Positions 43,046-52,134 are shown, counted from the stretch's first letter. The stretch: 64,000 bases of DNA from an uncultured Coriobacteriales bacterium (GCA_934636245.1 CAKUAI010000008.1:1-64000); one strand, 5' to 3'. The notes: generated from the letters alone by a model not told the origin. A program made the numbers and translations.

Positions 43046-44462
43046 GCGCGGCCTCGCACACAGCCCCGTTGGCAGCAAGAGCAGCCACCCAGCCCTGGAA
43101 CACCTCACCGCGCTGCACATAACCCGTGAACTCGTCAAACGACGAGCATGCCGGCGAAAGCAGGACCACGTCGCCAGACACGGCAAGCTCGCATGCAGCC
43201 TCGAAGGCGCCGCGCATCTTAGGAACAAGACGCAGCTCGCAGCCAGGATGGGCCAACACCGCCTCTTCAAGCGCGCGATGGATGCGCTGGCCGGCCTCGC
43301 CGTAGCACACGGCCGCCTTGCAGTTCGCGGCTACCGTTGAGGCAAGTTCCGACAAATCGGTGCCCTTGTCGTGGCCGCCCAGCAGCACGACGGTACGACC
43401 CGGCTCGAACGACTTGACAGCCTTGATGGTGGCATCGACGTTTGTGCCCTTGGAATCGTCGAAGAACTCGACGCCGCGCACCTGCCCGCAGGGCTCGATG
43501 CGGTGCGCCAGGGGCGCGAAGTCGCGCAGACCCTGGGCGACAGCGGCCTCCTCGGCGCCGAGCTCAAGGGCGCATGCCGCTGCTGCCAGGGCATTCTGCA
43601 CATTGTGCGGACCCTTGATACGCATGTCGGAAACACCGCAGAGCACATGGTCGCACCCAGAGAGGCGCACGACGAGCAGACCCTGGGCATCGACCCAGGC
43701 AGCGTCGGTCTCGTCGGCCAGCGGCGCGCGGCCAAGCACGGCAACGCGCACGCCGCGAGCGCGCAGGCGCTCCCCCGCCGCTCGGCACGTCTCATCGTCG
43801 CCGAGCACGGCAAGGTCGTCGCCGGACATGTTGGCGAAAAGCTTCTCCTTGGCCTGGGCATAGGCCTCAAGGCTGCCGTGCCACTCCACATGGTCAGGCG
43901 TGACATTGAGCAACACGCCCACATGCGGGGCAAACTGTTTGGAACTCTCAAGCTGGAAGCTGGACAGCTCAGCGACAAACACCTCGTCGGCAGCGCGGTC
44001 TTCCACACAGGCAATAGGCGGCAGGCCGATGTTGCCCACCGTGCGGGCAGCCATGCCGGCGGCGCGCAAGAGCTCACAGGCAAGCGTCGTCGTGGTTGTC
44101 TTGCCGTTCGTGCCCGTGATGCCCACCCAATGCTGCGGGCTCACACGCCAGGCCAGCTCGGGCTCGCTGATAAGCTCGGCGCAGTGCGCAAGGCCAGAAC
44201 GGTAGAAACCGCCCGTGCAGGGAATGCCGGGGCTCACAACGCCCAGGTCGAAGTCGCAGGAAAGCTCCTCGGAGCCGACCTCGATGCGCACGCCCATCTC
44301 CTCGAGCTCGTGCGCCTTGACCTTCTGGGCCTCGTTCAGCGAGGGCACTACGAGCGTGACCGAGTCAACGTGGCTCGGCTTGTGTGCGGCGAGATAGCGC
44401 GCAGCGGCCTCGGTGGAAGCGCCGAGGCCGAGTAAGACGATATTGCCTGTAGGTTCAAACAT
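43038..44462 (-). CDS. murD: UDP-N-acetylmuramoylalanine-D-glutamate ligase
   Basis: A 474-residue Mur ligase that adds D-glutamate. The N-terminal Rossmann part reads IVLLGLGASTEAAARYLA, the ATP loop VGITGTNGKTTTTTLACELL and the central ELSSFQLESS. NVQNALAAAACALELG, HRIEPCGQVRGVEFFDDSKG and TNVDATIKAVKSF complete the set, and SPACSSFDEFTGYVQRGE ends it. The MurD-specific SPGIPCTGGF is present at about 74. It lies between mraY and ftsW. Confidence 0.96.
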   Translation of the reverse strand: MFEPTGNIVLLGLGASTEAAARYLAAHKPSHVDSVTLVVPSLNEAQKVKAHELEEMGVRIEVGSEELSCDFDLGVVSPGIPCTGGFYRSGLAHCAELISEPELAWRVSPQHWVGITGTNGKTTTTTLACELLRAAGMAARTVGNIGLPPIACVEDRAADEVFVAELSSFQLESSKQFAPHVGVLLNVTPDHVEWHGSLEAYAQAKEKLFANMSGDDLAVLGDDETCRAAGERLRARGVRVAVLGRAPLADETDAAWVDAQGLLVVRLSGCDHVLCGVSDMRIKGPHNVQNALAAAACALELGAEEAAVAQGLRDFAPLAHRIEPCGQVRGVEFFDDSKGTNVDATIKAVKSFEPGRTVVLLGGHDKGTDLSELASTVAANCKAAVCYGEAGQRIHRALEEAVLAHPGCELRLVPKMRGAFEAACELAVSGDVVLLSPACSSFDEFTGYVQRGEVFQGWVAALAANGAVCEAAHE

Positions 44463-44474
44463 GGGAAGATCCCC

Positions 44475-45497
44475 TTACCCGATGGTCTGGAAGTACAACG
44501 CAAATCCCAGCGCAGCGCATGCGGCGCTGATGATCCAGAACCTCGTGACGACTTTCGTCTCCGCCCAACCCTTCTTCTCGAAGTGATGGTGCAGGGGCGC
44601 CATAAGGAACACGCGCTTGTGGGTGAGCTTGAAGCTTGCCACCTGAATGATGACGCTCATGACCTCGACGATGAAGATGCCGCCGATCACAATGGAAGCA
44701 ACCTCGCTCTTGGTAAGCACCGCAATGGCGGCGAAGGCCGTGCCCAGGGCGAGAGAGCCGGTGTCACCCATGAAGATGGATGCCGGATAGCAGTTGAACC
44801 ACAGAAAGCCGATGCACGCGCCCACGCAGGCAAAGGCAAAAACCGATAGGCCGAGGTTGCCCTGGGCAAACGCCACCATGCCCATGACGCCCAAGGTCAC
44901 TGCCGAGCAGCCACCGCACAGACCGTCAAGGCCGTCGTTGAGGTTGACGGCATTGGAGAAGCCCGCCATAAGCAAGTAGACGAACACGAGGTAGAGCCAA
45001 GGCACCTGCACACCGGCAATCGTGGTGGTAAGAACGCCCAAATCGATGTTGGCCAGGCCAAAGAGGCTCACGACCGGCGACACGCCGGCCACGTTGACAG
45101 CCGCAAGCGTGAAGATGATGACGATAAGCGCCTGGCCGATAAGCTTGGCGGAAGGCGTGAGGCCAAGCGAGCGCTTGTGGGCCACCGACTCGAAGTCGTC
45201 GGCAAAACCCAGAAGGCCGGTGAGGACGGTTGCGAGCATCGCGAGCGCAAGCGGGGCGTTCATCGGGGCCAGCACGAGCGTCGCCACGATGACGGCAGTG
45301 AGGATGACGACGCCGCCCATGGTGGGCGTGCCCTGCTTCTGCAGGTGGCGCTGCGGACCGTCGGCCCTGATCTGCTGGCCAATCTTGTTGCGACGCAACA
45401 GCTTGATCCAGCCGGGCATGAGAACGCACACGATCGCCGCCGCCACGAAGATCGCGACGAAAATTACGTAGCTCGGGTAGTTAGATGCTATGCCCAT
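44475..45497 (-). CDS. mraY: Phospho-MurNAc-pentapeptide transferase
   Basis: A 340-residue enzyme with ten membrane helices. It moves phospho-MurNAc-pentapeptide to undecaprenyl phosphate, forming lipid I. QKQGTPTMGGVVILTAVIVA, LGFADDFESVAHKRSLGLTP, NAVNLNDGLDGLCGGCSAV, SIFMGDTGSLALGTAFAA and MAPLHHHFEKKGWAETKVV are the diagnostic segments with catalytic aspartates and the HHH loop. The start overlaps murF by ten bases. Confidence 0.97.
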   Translation of the reverse strand: MGIASNYPSYVIFVAIFVAAAIVCVLMPGWIKLLRRNKIGQQIRADGPQRHLQKQGTPTMGGVVILTAVIVATLVLAPMNAPLALAMLATVLTGLLGFADDFESVAHKRSLGLTPSAKLIGQALIVIIFTLAAVNVAGVSPVVSLFGLANIDLGVLTTTIAGVQVPWLYLVFVYLLMAGFSNAVNLNDGLDGLCGGCSAVTLGVMGMVAFAQGNLGLSVFAFACVGACIGFLWFNCYPASIFMGDTGSLALGTAFAAIAVLTKSEVASIVIGGIFIVEVMSVIIQVASFKLTHKRVFLMAPLHHHFEKKGWAETKVVTRFWIISAACAALGFALYFQTIG

Positions 45498-46933
45498 GCC
45501 TGGGTCACCGCCTCGACAGTCTTTTCCAATCCGGTTGAATGCGAGGCCTTGACGAGCAACGCGTCGCCCTCACATGCAAGTTCCTTCAAAACGTTCGCGG
45601 CACCGGCGGCATCTGCAACCTCGACCACGTTGTTCTCGCTCATGCCCATGAGCAGGGCCGCCTGAGCCATGGAGCGCGACAGCGGCCCCACAGCCACGAG
45701 CACGTCGACGCCCTTGCCGGCGGCATACCCTCCCACGGCGGCATGGATGACCTCGGAGTCCTCGCCCAGCTCGCCCATGTCGCCCAAGCAGGCAATGCGA
45801 CGGGTTGCCTTGAGGCTACAGAGCACGTCGAGTGCGCGGCGCATCGAGTCGGCGTTTGCGTTGTAGCAGTCGTTGATGAGCGTTATGCCGGCAGCGCAGC
45901 GCACGACCTGCTGACGGTTGCCCTCCAGGCGCAGGCCCGCAAGCGCCTGGGAGATTTGCTCGGCAGCGATACCAAGCAGGTCGCCCATGGCGGCCGCAGC
46001 CAGTGCGTCGCTCACGTTGTGGACACCGGGAAGGCCCAGGTCGAGTTGCATGGAAGCGCTACTTGGCAGCGTCGCCGTGCCATGGGCGCACCCCAGCTCG
46101 TCAAGCTCGACGTTTGCGCACGATGCGTCGTCGGTCTCGCTTGTGCCGAACGTAAGGGCGCGCACGCCCGCGGGGGCGGCAACGTTGCTGGCAATCCAAG
46201 GGGTGTAGTCGTCCTGGCCCCACAGAAGCACGCAAGGCTCAACGTCCAAGGAGTTGCCCGCCTGCTGTCCCAAGGCCGCGACCAGCTCGGACTTTGCACG
46301 GGCGATGTTGAGGCGGCTGCCAAGGATGCCGATGTGCGCCGTGCCCACGTTCGTGATGATGCCGATGTGGGGACGGGCAACAGCGGCAATGGTCTCAATC
46401 TCATGCATGGCGTTCATGCCCATCTCCACCACGAGCGCCTCGGCGTCGAGCGGGCACGACAGCACCGTGAGGGGCGCACCGAGCGTGGAGTTGAGGTTGC
46501 CAGCGGTGGCATGCGTCTTGAACTTGGTCGCAAGGACGCGTGCGCACATCTCCTTCGTCGTGGTCTTGCCCGACGACCCCGTGACGCCAACCACCACGCA
46601 ATGCAGCTTGTCGCGCCACCAGGAGGCAAGGTCCTGCAGGGCCTTCTCTCCCGAAGCGGCCAGGAGCAGGGCCGCGTTGCGGGCGCGGGCGCACGCAAAC
46701 TCAGCCTCGGTAGGCTCGCGGGTCATGATGACCGCCGCCGCACCTGCCTCAAGTGCCCGCTCAACGTAGTCGTTGCCGTCGACGCGCTCACCCACAAGGG
46801 CGACGAACAGGCAACCGTCCTCAACCTTGCGCGAGTCGATGGCGACCCCCACAACACGTCGGGGCTGCCCCGGGCACTCTATGACGCGCGCGCAAACCGC
46901 CTGGGCAATCTCGCGCGGCTCGGCGTTAAACAT
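45488..46933 (-). CDS. murF: UDP-N-acetylmuramoyl-tripeptide-D-alanyl-D-alanine ligase
   Basis: A 481-residue Mur ligase that adds D-Ala-D-Ala to the tripeptide precursor. The N-terminal MurF domain has GVAIDSRKVEDGCLFVALVG. The ATP loop is VGVTGSSGKTTTKEMCARVL, the central motif VVEMGMNAMHEIETIA and the C-terminal motif TLINDCYNANADSMRRALDV. AAAGGAG precedes the ATG. It follows ftsI directly; murE, normally between them, is missing. Confidence 0.96.
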   Translation of the reverse strand: MFNAEPREIAQAVCARVIECPGQPRRVVGVAIDSRKVEDGCLFVALVGERVDGNDYVERALEAGAAAVIMTREPTEAEFACARARNAALLLAASGEKALQDLASWWRDKLHCVVVGVTGSSGKTTTKEMCARVLATKFKTHATAGNLNSTLGAPLTVLSCPLDAEALVVEMGMNAMHEIETIAAVARPHIGIITNVGTAHIGILGSRLNIARAKSELVAALGQQAGNSLDVEPCVLLWGQDDYTPWIASNVAAPAGVRALTFGTSETDDASCANVELDELGCAHGTATLPSSASMQLDLGLPGVHNVSDALAAAAMGDLLGIAAEQISQALAGLRLEGNRQQVVRCAAGITLINDCYNANADSMRRALDVLCSLKATRRIACLGDMGELGEDSEVIHAAVGGYAAGKGVDVLVAVGPLSRSMAQAALLMGMSENNVVEVADAAGAANVLKELACEGDALLVKASHSTGLEKTVEAVTQAWA

Positions 46934-46959
46934 CGAGCCTCTCCTTTCGTGCTAACAAC

Positions 46960-48876
46960 CTAATATGAAGGCGGGATCTGAAGCTTTTTCAGAGCCGTCT
47001 CCATGATGACGGACCACACGGGACCCGCAGCCTCCGAGCCCGTGGCGCCGGTTACATAGTCGATCATGACGTATACAAGAACCTTCGGGTCGTCGGTAGG
47101 GCCAAAGCCGATGAACGACACCGTGTTCGTGTTCGCGAAGTACAAGCCGGTTGTATCGTCAACGCGCTCGGCCGTACCGGTCTTACCCGACAGGCGATAC
47201 CCCTCGACCTTGCCGGTGTTGCCGTAGCCGTTCTCGATGACGCTGTACATCATCTCAGAGACCTGGCGGGCCGTATCGGACGAAATGGCCCTGCCTACCT
47301 CGGGATAGTTCTGCTGCTGCCCGGCGATGCTCACAAGGAAATGCGGCTGCACGAGCACGCCGTCGTTGGCGATGGCGCTGATGGCGCGGGCCATCTGGAA
47401 CGGGGGCACGGCGAGTGCCTGGCCAAACGCCATGGACGCCCAAGCACCGGTGTACTCGCTGTACTCAGGCACGATGCCCGAGACCTCACCAGGGTAATCG
47501 ATGCCCGTGAGGGTGCCGATTTTGAAGCGCTGCGTGTAGTCGTAGAAGTTCCGGGAGCCGAGACCCTCGGCGCACTCGACCATACCGACGTTGCTCGAGC
47601 GCTCGAGTACCTCGGTGAGCGTGAGGTCGATATCGTAATCGCGCTTGTCTGAGTCACCGACCCAGTCGTCACCGACCTGAATCTCGGAGGGGCAATAGTA
47701 GTTTGTCGTTGGCGTGGCGATACCCAGGTCGATAGCGGCAGAGGCCGTGATCGGCTTGAAAGTGGAACCAGGCTCATAGGAGTCGCTCACGCATTTGACG
47801 TTGAACGCCTCGGTCGTGGCGGCCTTGATGTTGGACAGGTCGAGGTAGGGCGTGGAGACGCATGCAAAAACCTCGCCGGTCTCGGGCTGCATCACGATGG
47901 CAACGCCCGAGCGGGCGCCCCATTCAGCCACAGCCTTCGCAATCTGCTCCTGCGCCGTACGCTGGATGTCGAGGTCGATGGATATGACGATGTTCTCGCC
48001 GTCGACGGGGTCGATGCGCACGGCCTCGCCTCCCACGATGGGATCGCCATCGCGGGAACGCTCCTGCACGAGGTAGCCGTCGGTGCCGGAGAGCACTTCT
48101 TCGTATTGGAGCTCAAGGCCTGTGATGCCCTTGTTCTCATCGCCACCGATAATGCCGATGACGTTGCCAGCGACCTCGCCTTGCGTGTACACGCGCTTTT
48201 GCACGTCCTCGTACTCAAAACCCGAAATCGCGACAAGGCCTGCCTTTTTGCGCTCGAGGTTGGCCGTCTCAAGGGCTGCCTTGAGGTTCGCCTTCAGCAG
48301 GGGGTCGGCATTTTTGACCAGGTACTCGTACACCGAATCGCGCGAGCAAATGTCGGCATAGGTGCTCGCATCGCCGCCGAGCACCTCGGCAATGAGGTTG
48401 GCCGTCGCGTTGATCGCGTCGTTGTCCTGAACCACATTGGGGTGGATGGCAATGTTGACGGCGTCGACCGAGCGGGCAAGCACGTTGCCGTTGCGGTCGT
48501 AAATGGCACCGCGCCTATGGGGCAGCGTGAGGTTTGCCGTACGCTCCTCCGAGGCGTCCGTCGAAATCTCACCCGTCTCTATCGCCTGAAGACCGAAGAG
48601 TTTGATGGTCACGGCAAAAAAGGCCAGGCCGAGAACGCCACCCACCACCGCTTCGCGGGAGTAGGGTGTCTCGTAGAACCACGACAAGGCATGTTGAGCA
48701 AGCTTGCCAGGCACGCTGTCTTGAGCGCGCCTGGCACTGGGACGCTTATCAGCTGAAACGGTGTTGGGGGCATCGTTGCGCTCAGGGGCGCCTGGTCTGC
48801 TGGTACCGGGAGCGGTCTTGGACGAGTCGCGCCCGGAGGAGCTGCGCACCCGCGATTCTTCATCGCGCGCGGACAT
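46960..48876 (-). CDS. ftsI: Septal peptidoglycan transpeptidase FtsI (class B PBP)
   Basis: A 638-residue bitopic class B penicillin-binding protein. The N-terminal 70 residues are polar and Arg/Ser-rich. One membrane helix (AVVGGVLGLAFFAVTIKLFG) follows. The dimerisation domain starts LPHRRGAIYDRNGNVLARSV. The transpeptidase motifs are STFK (YEPGSTFKPIT), SSN (ERSSNVGMVE) and KTG (LSGKTGTAERVD). It cross-links septal wall with FtsW. No PASTA domain is present. It starts two bases after ftsL. Confidence 0.95.
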   Translation of the reverse strand: MSARDEESRVRSSSGRDSSKTAPGTSRPGAPERNDAPNTVSADKRPSARRAQDSVPGKLAQHALSWFYETPYSREAVVGGVLGLAFFAVTIKLFGLQAIETGEISTDASEERTANLTLPHRRGAIYDRNGNVLARSVDAVNIAIHPNVVQDNDAINATANLIAEVLGGDASTYADICSRDSVYEYLVKNADPLLKANLKAALETANLERKKAGLVAISGFEYEDVQKRVYTQGEVAGNVIGIIGGDENKGITGLELQYEEVLSGTDGYLVQERSRDGDPIVGGEAVRIDPVDGENIVISIDLDIQRTAQEQIAKAVAEWGARSGVAIVMQPETGEVFACVSTPYLDLSNIKAATTEAFNVKCVSDSYEPGSTFKPITASAAIDLGIATPTTNYYCPSEIQVGDDWVGDSDKRDYDIDLTLTEVLERSSNVGMVECAEGLGSRNFYDYTQRFKIGTLTGIDYPGEVSGIVPEYSEYTGAWASMAFGQALAVPPFQMARAISAIANDGVLVQPHFLVSIAGQQQNYPEVGRAISSDTARQVSEMMYSVIENGYGNTGKVEGYRLSGKTGTAERVDDTTGLYFANTNTVSFIGFGPTDDPKVLVYVMIDYVTGATGSEAAGPVWSVIMETALKKLQIPPSY

Positions 48877-48878
48877 GG

Positions 48879-49328
48879 CTACTCGGTTTCTGCGGTCATA
48901 TCAGCCGGGACGCCGGATAGGTCCACCTCGGCACTCTGCTCAGGATAGGTCATGCCGTAGACCTGCGTCGCAATCGACCAGACGCGATCCTTGTCGCTGT
49001 AGATCGAGTTCTGCACCTCAAGTTCGGAGGCGCTGTAGCGCGCTGCCTCAAGCTGAGTGTCGAGGTCGGTGTTCTGGGAAAGGTAGCCAAACGTCGCCGC
49101 GACAAGGAACACCTTGACAAGGCCCGTAAGCAGCACGGTAGCAAGAAGAGCGCCGACGCACTTAGCAACAGTGATAACAACAGGCGACAGCGGCGTTGTG
49201 GCATGCGGGGAGTTTCCACCCTCCACGACGTTCCAATCGCGGCGCACGCGCTCGTGCTGTGGCGCGGTCTGCTCAGGCATAGCATAGGCATGCATATCGT
49301 AAGCTGTGTTGTCGTCGTATCGTGCCAA
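48879..49328 (-). CDS. ftsL: FtsL-like septum protein
   Basis: About 149 residues. One membrane helix (about 52-80, VAKCVGALLATVLLTGLVKV) separates a polar cytoplasmic N-terminus from a short coiled coil (LSQNTDLDTQLEAARYSASE). FtsL proteins are poorly conserved; the place between rsmH and ftsI decides the name. The start is taken as TTG at 49328 because AAGGAGG lies eight bases upstream; a GTG three codons earlier touches that sequence. FtsL forms a complex with FtsB and FtsQ that activates FtsWI. Confidence 0.8.
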   Translation of the reverse strand: MARYDDNTAYDMHAYAMPEQTAPQHERVRRDWNVVEGGNSPHATTPLSPVVITVAKCVGALLATVLLTGLVKVFLVAATFGYLSQNTDLDTQLEAARYSASELEVQNSIYSDKDRVWSIATQVYGMTYPEQSAEVDLSGVPADMTAETE

Positions 49329-49385
49329 CCCTGTCACCTCCTTATGTCATCGCGTGCCGTCGTGTGCGGCACAGGGGTAGTGATT

Positions 49386-50375
49386 CTAGACCAATTTCAC
49401 CGCGGATCGGACCTTAGCGGAGCGAGAGCGCGGATTACGTACAATCTCTTCTTCACTGGGAACGCGAGGCTTGCGTTCTTGGAGTTTCAGTACAGATTTG
49501 CAGCCGCACACGCACACCGGAAGGCCAGGCGGGCACGTGCACCTCTCCGTGAAGGACTTGAACGTCTCCTTCACGATGCGGTCCTCAAGCGAGTGGTAAC
49601 TGATGACGCAGATGCGACCACCCGGGTTGAGCCAACGCACGGCGGCGTCCAAGCCGGACTTGAGCGCATCCATCTCGTGGTTGACCTCGATACGGATGGC
49701 CTGGAACGTCTTGCGCGCCGGATGGTGGCCGCCGCTTCGGCGCTCGGCCGCCGGGATGCCCTCTTTGATGACATCGACTAGCTGCAGCGTCGTTGCGATC
49801 GGGGCAGAGGCCCTGCGGGAGACGATGCGCGAGGCAATGCGGGAGGCCCACTTTTCCTCGCCGTAGACGCGGAGAATACGCGCCAGGTCGGCCTCGGTGT
49901 AGTGGTTCACGACCTCATAGGCGGTCAGCGTGTTGTTGGCCGTGTCCATGCGCATGTCAAGCGGGGCGTCCTCGTGATAGGAGAAGCCGCGCTCGGGGAT
50001 GTCGAGCTGGGGCGAGCTCACGCCCAGGTCGAACAGGAAGCAATCGACACCGGGGACCTCGGCCTGCTGCAGCAAGCGATCAAGCTCGGAGAAGTTGCCC
50101 TTGAGCTGCAGAGACCTTAGCTCGGGCAGTTGCTCCCGAATGCGCGCGCCAGCATTTGCCAGGGCGAGGTCGTCCTGGTCGACGCCGATGAGCATGCCCG
50201 TGGGACCGCACAGCTTGCCCATCTCAAGAGAGTGCCCGGCACCACCGAGCGTGCAGTCGCACACGACGTCGCCATCGGTGGGGCGCAGCGTCTCGAGAAC
50301 CTCGTCGAGCATGACGGGGATGTGATGAAATTCAACCTGAGGGGCTTCGGCCCCGGCGAGTTCCTGTGTAGTCAC
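49386..50375 (-). CDS. rsmH: 16S rRNA (cytosine-1402-N4) methyltransferase
   Basis: A 329-residue methyltransferase (MraW). HHIPVMLDEVLETLRPTDGD is the N-terminal signature, CDCTLGGAGHSLEMGKLC the SAM site and DCFLFDLGVSSPQLD the catalytic strand. FQAIRIEVNHEMDALKSGLD and RICVISYHSLEDRIVKETFK complete it. Together with RsmI (22855-23784) it modifies C1402 in the decoding centre. GTG start with GGAGGA seven bases upstream. Confidence 0.97.
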   Translation of the reverse strand: MTTQELAGAEAPQVEFHHIPVMLDEVLETLRPTDGDVVCDCTLGGAGHSLEMGKLCGPTGMLIGVDQDDLALANAGARIREQLPELRSLQLKGNFSELDRLLQQAEVPGVDCFLFDLGVSSPQLDIPERGFSYHEDAPLDMRMDTANNTLTAYEVVNHYTEADLARILRVYGEEKWASRIASRIVSRRASAPIATTLQLVDVIKEGIPAAERRSGGHHPARKTFQAIRIEVNHEMDALKSGLDAAVRWLNPGGRICVISYHSLEDRIVKETFKSFTERCTCPPGLPVCVCGCKSVLKLQERKPRVPSEEEIVRNPRSRSAKVRSAVKLV

Positions 50376-50378
50376 CTG

Positions 50379-50819
50379 CTACTCCTCCAAAAAATCCAGG
50401 GCGAGCAGGTCTTCCTCCGCACGCCGATAGGCAGCTCCGTCGCAAACCTCGAGATGGTCCCCGCCACCCACGATGGCGACGTCCTTGTCGAGGCCCACGA
50501 TTTGGCGCAACCTGCCTGGGATGCCGATGCGACCGGCCGAGTCGATGGCGGTCTCTTCGGTAAATGCGAGCAGGCGCGTGCGAAGCTGCACGTCGCGCGT
50601 GGAGCGCGGGTTGAAGCCCTCGCTGAAGAACGACTTGACCCATGCGTCGTAGGCCTCGGGCGCGAAGACGTAGACCGCCTTTTTGTCCAGAGACAGAACG
50701 CACTTCACAATCTCAGGCAAATAGCGGCGCGCCTTGGCAGGAAGCGAGACACGACCCTTTGCGTCGAGCGTGTGCTCGGCAACGCCGGTAAAGCACGTAT
50801 CTTGTGCCTCGATATCCAT
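50379..50819 (-). CDS. mraZ: Transcriptional regulator MraZ
   Basis: A 146-residue AbrB-fold protein with two SpoVT-like halves: HTLDAKGRVSLPAKARRYLP and, later, IDSAGRIGIPGRLRQIVGL. MraZ binds repeated sites upstream of its own gene and regulates the dcw cluster. It is first in the cluster, three bases before rsmH. GAGGAGG lies ahead of the ATG. Candidate operator boxes are at 50898-50948. Confidence 0.96.
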   Translation of the reverse strand: MDIEAQDTCFTGVAEHTLDAKGRVSLPAKARRYLPEIVKCVLSLDKKAVYVFAPEAYDAWVKSFFSEGFNPRSTRDVQLRTRLLAFTEETAIDSAGRIGIPGRLRQIVGLDKDVAIVGGGDHLEVCDGAAYRRAEEDLLALDFLEE

Positions 50820-50897
50820 GTGCGCCTCCTCTCAGCCTGATTTTGAGCCGAATCGTCCAACTTGACTGTCAGGATACACCATAGCGGAGTGCTTTTA

Positions 50898-50948
50898 TCC
50901 CACTCCATGCAACTTCATAGCTCTTTTCCCCCACTTCATCCCACCCCA
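50898..50948 (-). promoter_or_regulatory. TGGGN boxes upstream of mraZ
   Basis: On the minus strand TGGGG (50944-50948), TGGGA (50939-50943) and TGGGG (50929-50933) occur, the last two separated by five bases. A further TGGAG-TGGGA pair lies at 50898-50907. E. coli MraZ binds TGGGN repeats with five-base spacers, so autoregulation is plausible. The match is short. Confidence 0.4.
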
Positions 50949-50969
50949 CACACAGCAAACCCCGCGCAT

Positions 50970-51066
50970 GAGGTTCCGCACCTCCATAAAAAGCGGGTTC
51001 TGATGCGCAAGGCGCACGGAGCCGATGTGTACTGGAGTACTCTAGGTATCGCGGAACGCAGCGCGT
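50970..51066 (-). repeat. Structured repeat, copy a (distal to xerD)
   Basis: A unit of 97 bases bounded by GAGGTTCCGCA (50970) and GAGGTTCTGCA (51067). Minus-strand order: outer arm, TGCGTTC, inner arm, GTAC-CC-GTAC apex, inner arm, CGCCTT, outer arm. Its outer stem is imperfect compared with copy b. Its first part also forms a separate hairpin (GCGCAT...ATGCGC) that links tandem units. Copies b-e show the same plan. Confidence 0.75.
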
Positions 51067-51180
51067 GAGGTTCTGCAGCTCATTAAAAGGCAGGGTTCTC
51101 ACGCGCAAGGCGCGCGATGCCGACGTGTACTGGAGTACTCTAGGTATCGCGGAACGCAGCGCGTGAGGTTCTGCAGCTCA
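51067..51180 (-). repeat. Structured repeat, copy b (abutting the xerD stop)
   Basis: Outer stem CTCACGCGC (51098-51106)/GCGCGTGAG (51159-51167), inner stem CGCGAT/ATCGCG, apex AGTACTCCAGTAC. The internal loops on the minus strand are TGCGTTC and CGCCTT. The unit is 98 bases from copy a. The repeat's edge TAATGAG coincides with the xerD stop codon. Together with copy a it fills the 50950-51180 part of the gap between mraZ and xerD. Confidence 0.8.
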
Positions 51181-52134
51181 TTACAGGTGGGCGCGGGGGT
51201 GAGAGAGGTAGTACTCCTCGCGTATATGCTCCCTATCCACGTGCGTGTAGATCTGCGTCGTGGAGATGTCGGCATGGCCGAGAATCTCCTGGAGAACGCG
51301 CAGGTCGGCACCGCCGGCGAGCATGTGGCTCGCAAAGGCGTGGCGCAGCACGTGGGGATGCAGGCCGGCTATGCCCACGGCGGTGCCAGAGCGCTCCACC
51401 ACGGTGAAGATGCTCTGCCGGCTGATGCGCCCGCCGCGGGCGTTGAGAAAGACCGCATGGGGGTCTTGCGAGGACGCCGACGACGCCAGATGCAGGAAGG
51501 GGCGCGCCTCGTCGAGATACGTCCGCAGGGCATCGAGCGCGCTGCCCACAATGGGCACGAGCCGCTCCTTGCTGCCCTTGCCGAAGATACGCAGGAATCC
51601 GGCGTCGAGATAGCAGGCAGAAAGGTCGAGACCTGCAAGCTCGCTCACACGCAGGCCGCAGCCGTAGAGCACCTCGAGCATCGTCTTGTCGCGCATGCCG
51701 ATGGGCGTTTCAGGAAACGGCTGGTCAAGCAACTCGAAGGCTTTCTCCACCGAGATGGTCTCAGGCAGACGCTGGGGCCTGCGGGGAGCTTTCACCTCGG
51801 AGGTGGGAAGCTTCTCTGCAAGCCCGTCGACATAGAGGAACTTATGCAAGCCCTTGATGGCCGAGACGGCCCTCTGGATGCTCGTGGCGGCCTTGCCCTC
51901 GTCGTGCAGGTGAGCCTGATACGCTTCCACAAGACCGCGTTCCACCTGGTCGGGACCGTTGACATTGTGCTCGTCTGCTAGCCATGCAACCCAGGCGGTA
52001 AGGTCGCGTCTATAGGCATCCACCGTATTCTTGGAGGAGCCCTTCTCAACGCGCAGGTAATCGATATAGTCGGCCAAGCCCGCCTCAAGGGCGGACCTGG
52101 CCTGATTCGCCATGTCAGTCTTCGGCGCCGTCAC
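51181..52134 (-). CDS. xerD: Site-specific tyrosine recombinase XerD
   Basis: A 317-residue recombinase that resolves chromosome dimers at dif with XerC. The N-terminal SAM-like domain is DYLRVEKGSSKNTVDAYRRD. The catalytic residues are R in LYGCGLRVSELAGLDLS, K in FGKGSKERLVP, HxxR in HVLRHAFASHMLAGGADLRV and H/Y in LGHADISTTQIYTHVD. The start is GTG at 52134, three bases after pyrG; an ATG seven codons later is possible. A housekeeping neighbour (pyrG) and no phage genes argue against an integrase. Confidence 0.92.
   Translation of the reverse strand: MTAPKTDMANQARSALEAGLADYIDYLRVEKGSSKNTVDAYRRDLTAWVAWLADEHNVNGPDQVERGLVEAYQAHLHDEGKAATSIQRAVSAIKGLHKFLYVDGLAEKLPTSEVKAPRRPQRLPETISVEKAFELLDQPFPETPIGMRDKTMLEVLYGCGLRVSELAGLDLSACYLDAGFLRIFGKGSKERLVPIVGSALDALRTYLDEARPFLHLASSASSQDPHAVFLNARGGRISRQSIFTVVERSGTAVGIAGLHPHVLRHAFASHMLAGGADLRVLQEILGHADISTTQIYTHVDREHIREEYYLSHPRAHL

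Noticed and set aside
50970..51180. CRISPR array
   Set aside because: There are only two tandem units of about 97 bases without unique spacers, no cas gene is near, and the units are internally palindromic at several levels.
51181..52134. Phage or island integrase
   Set aside because: Length, motifs and the pyrG-xerD neighbourhood are those of the housekeeping XerD; no phage genes or attachment-site duplications were seen around it.
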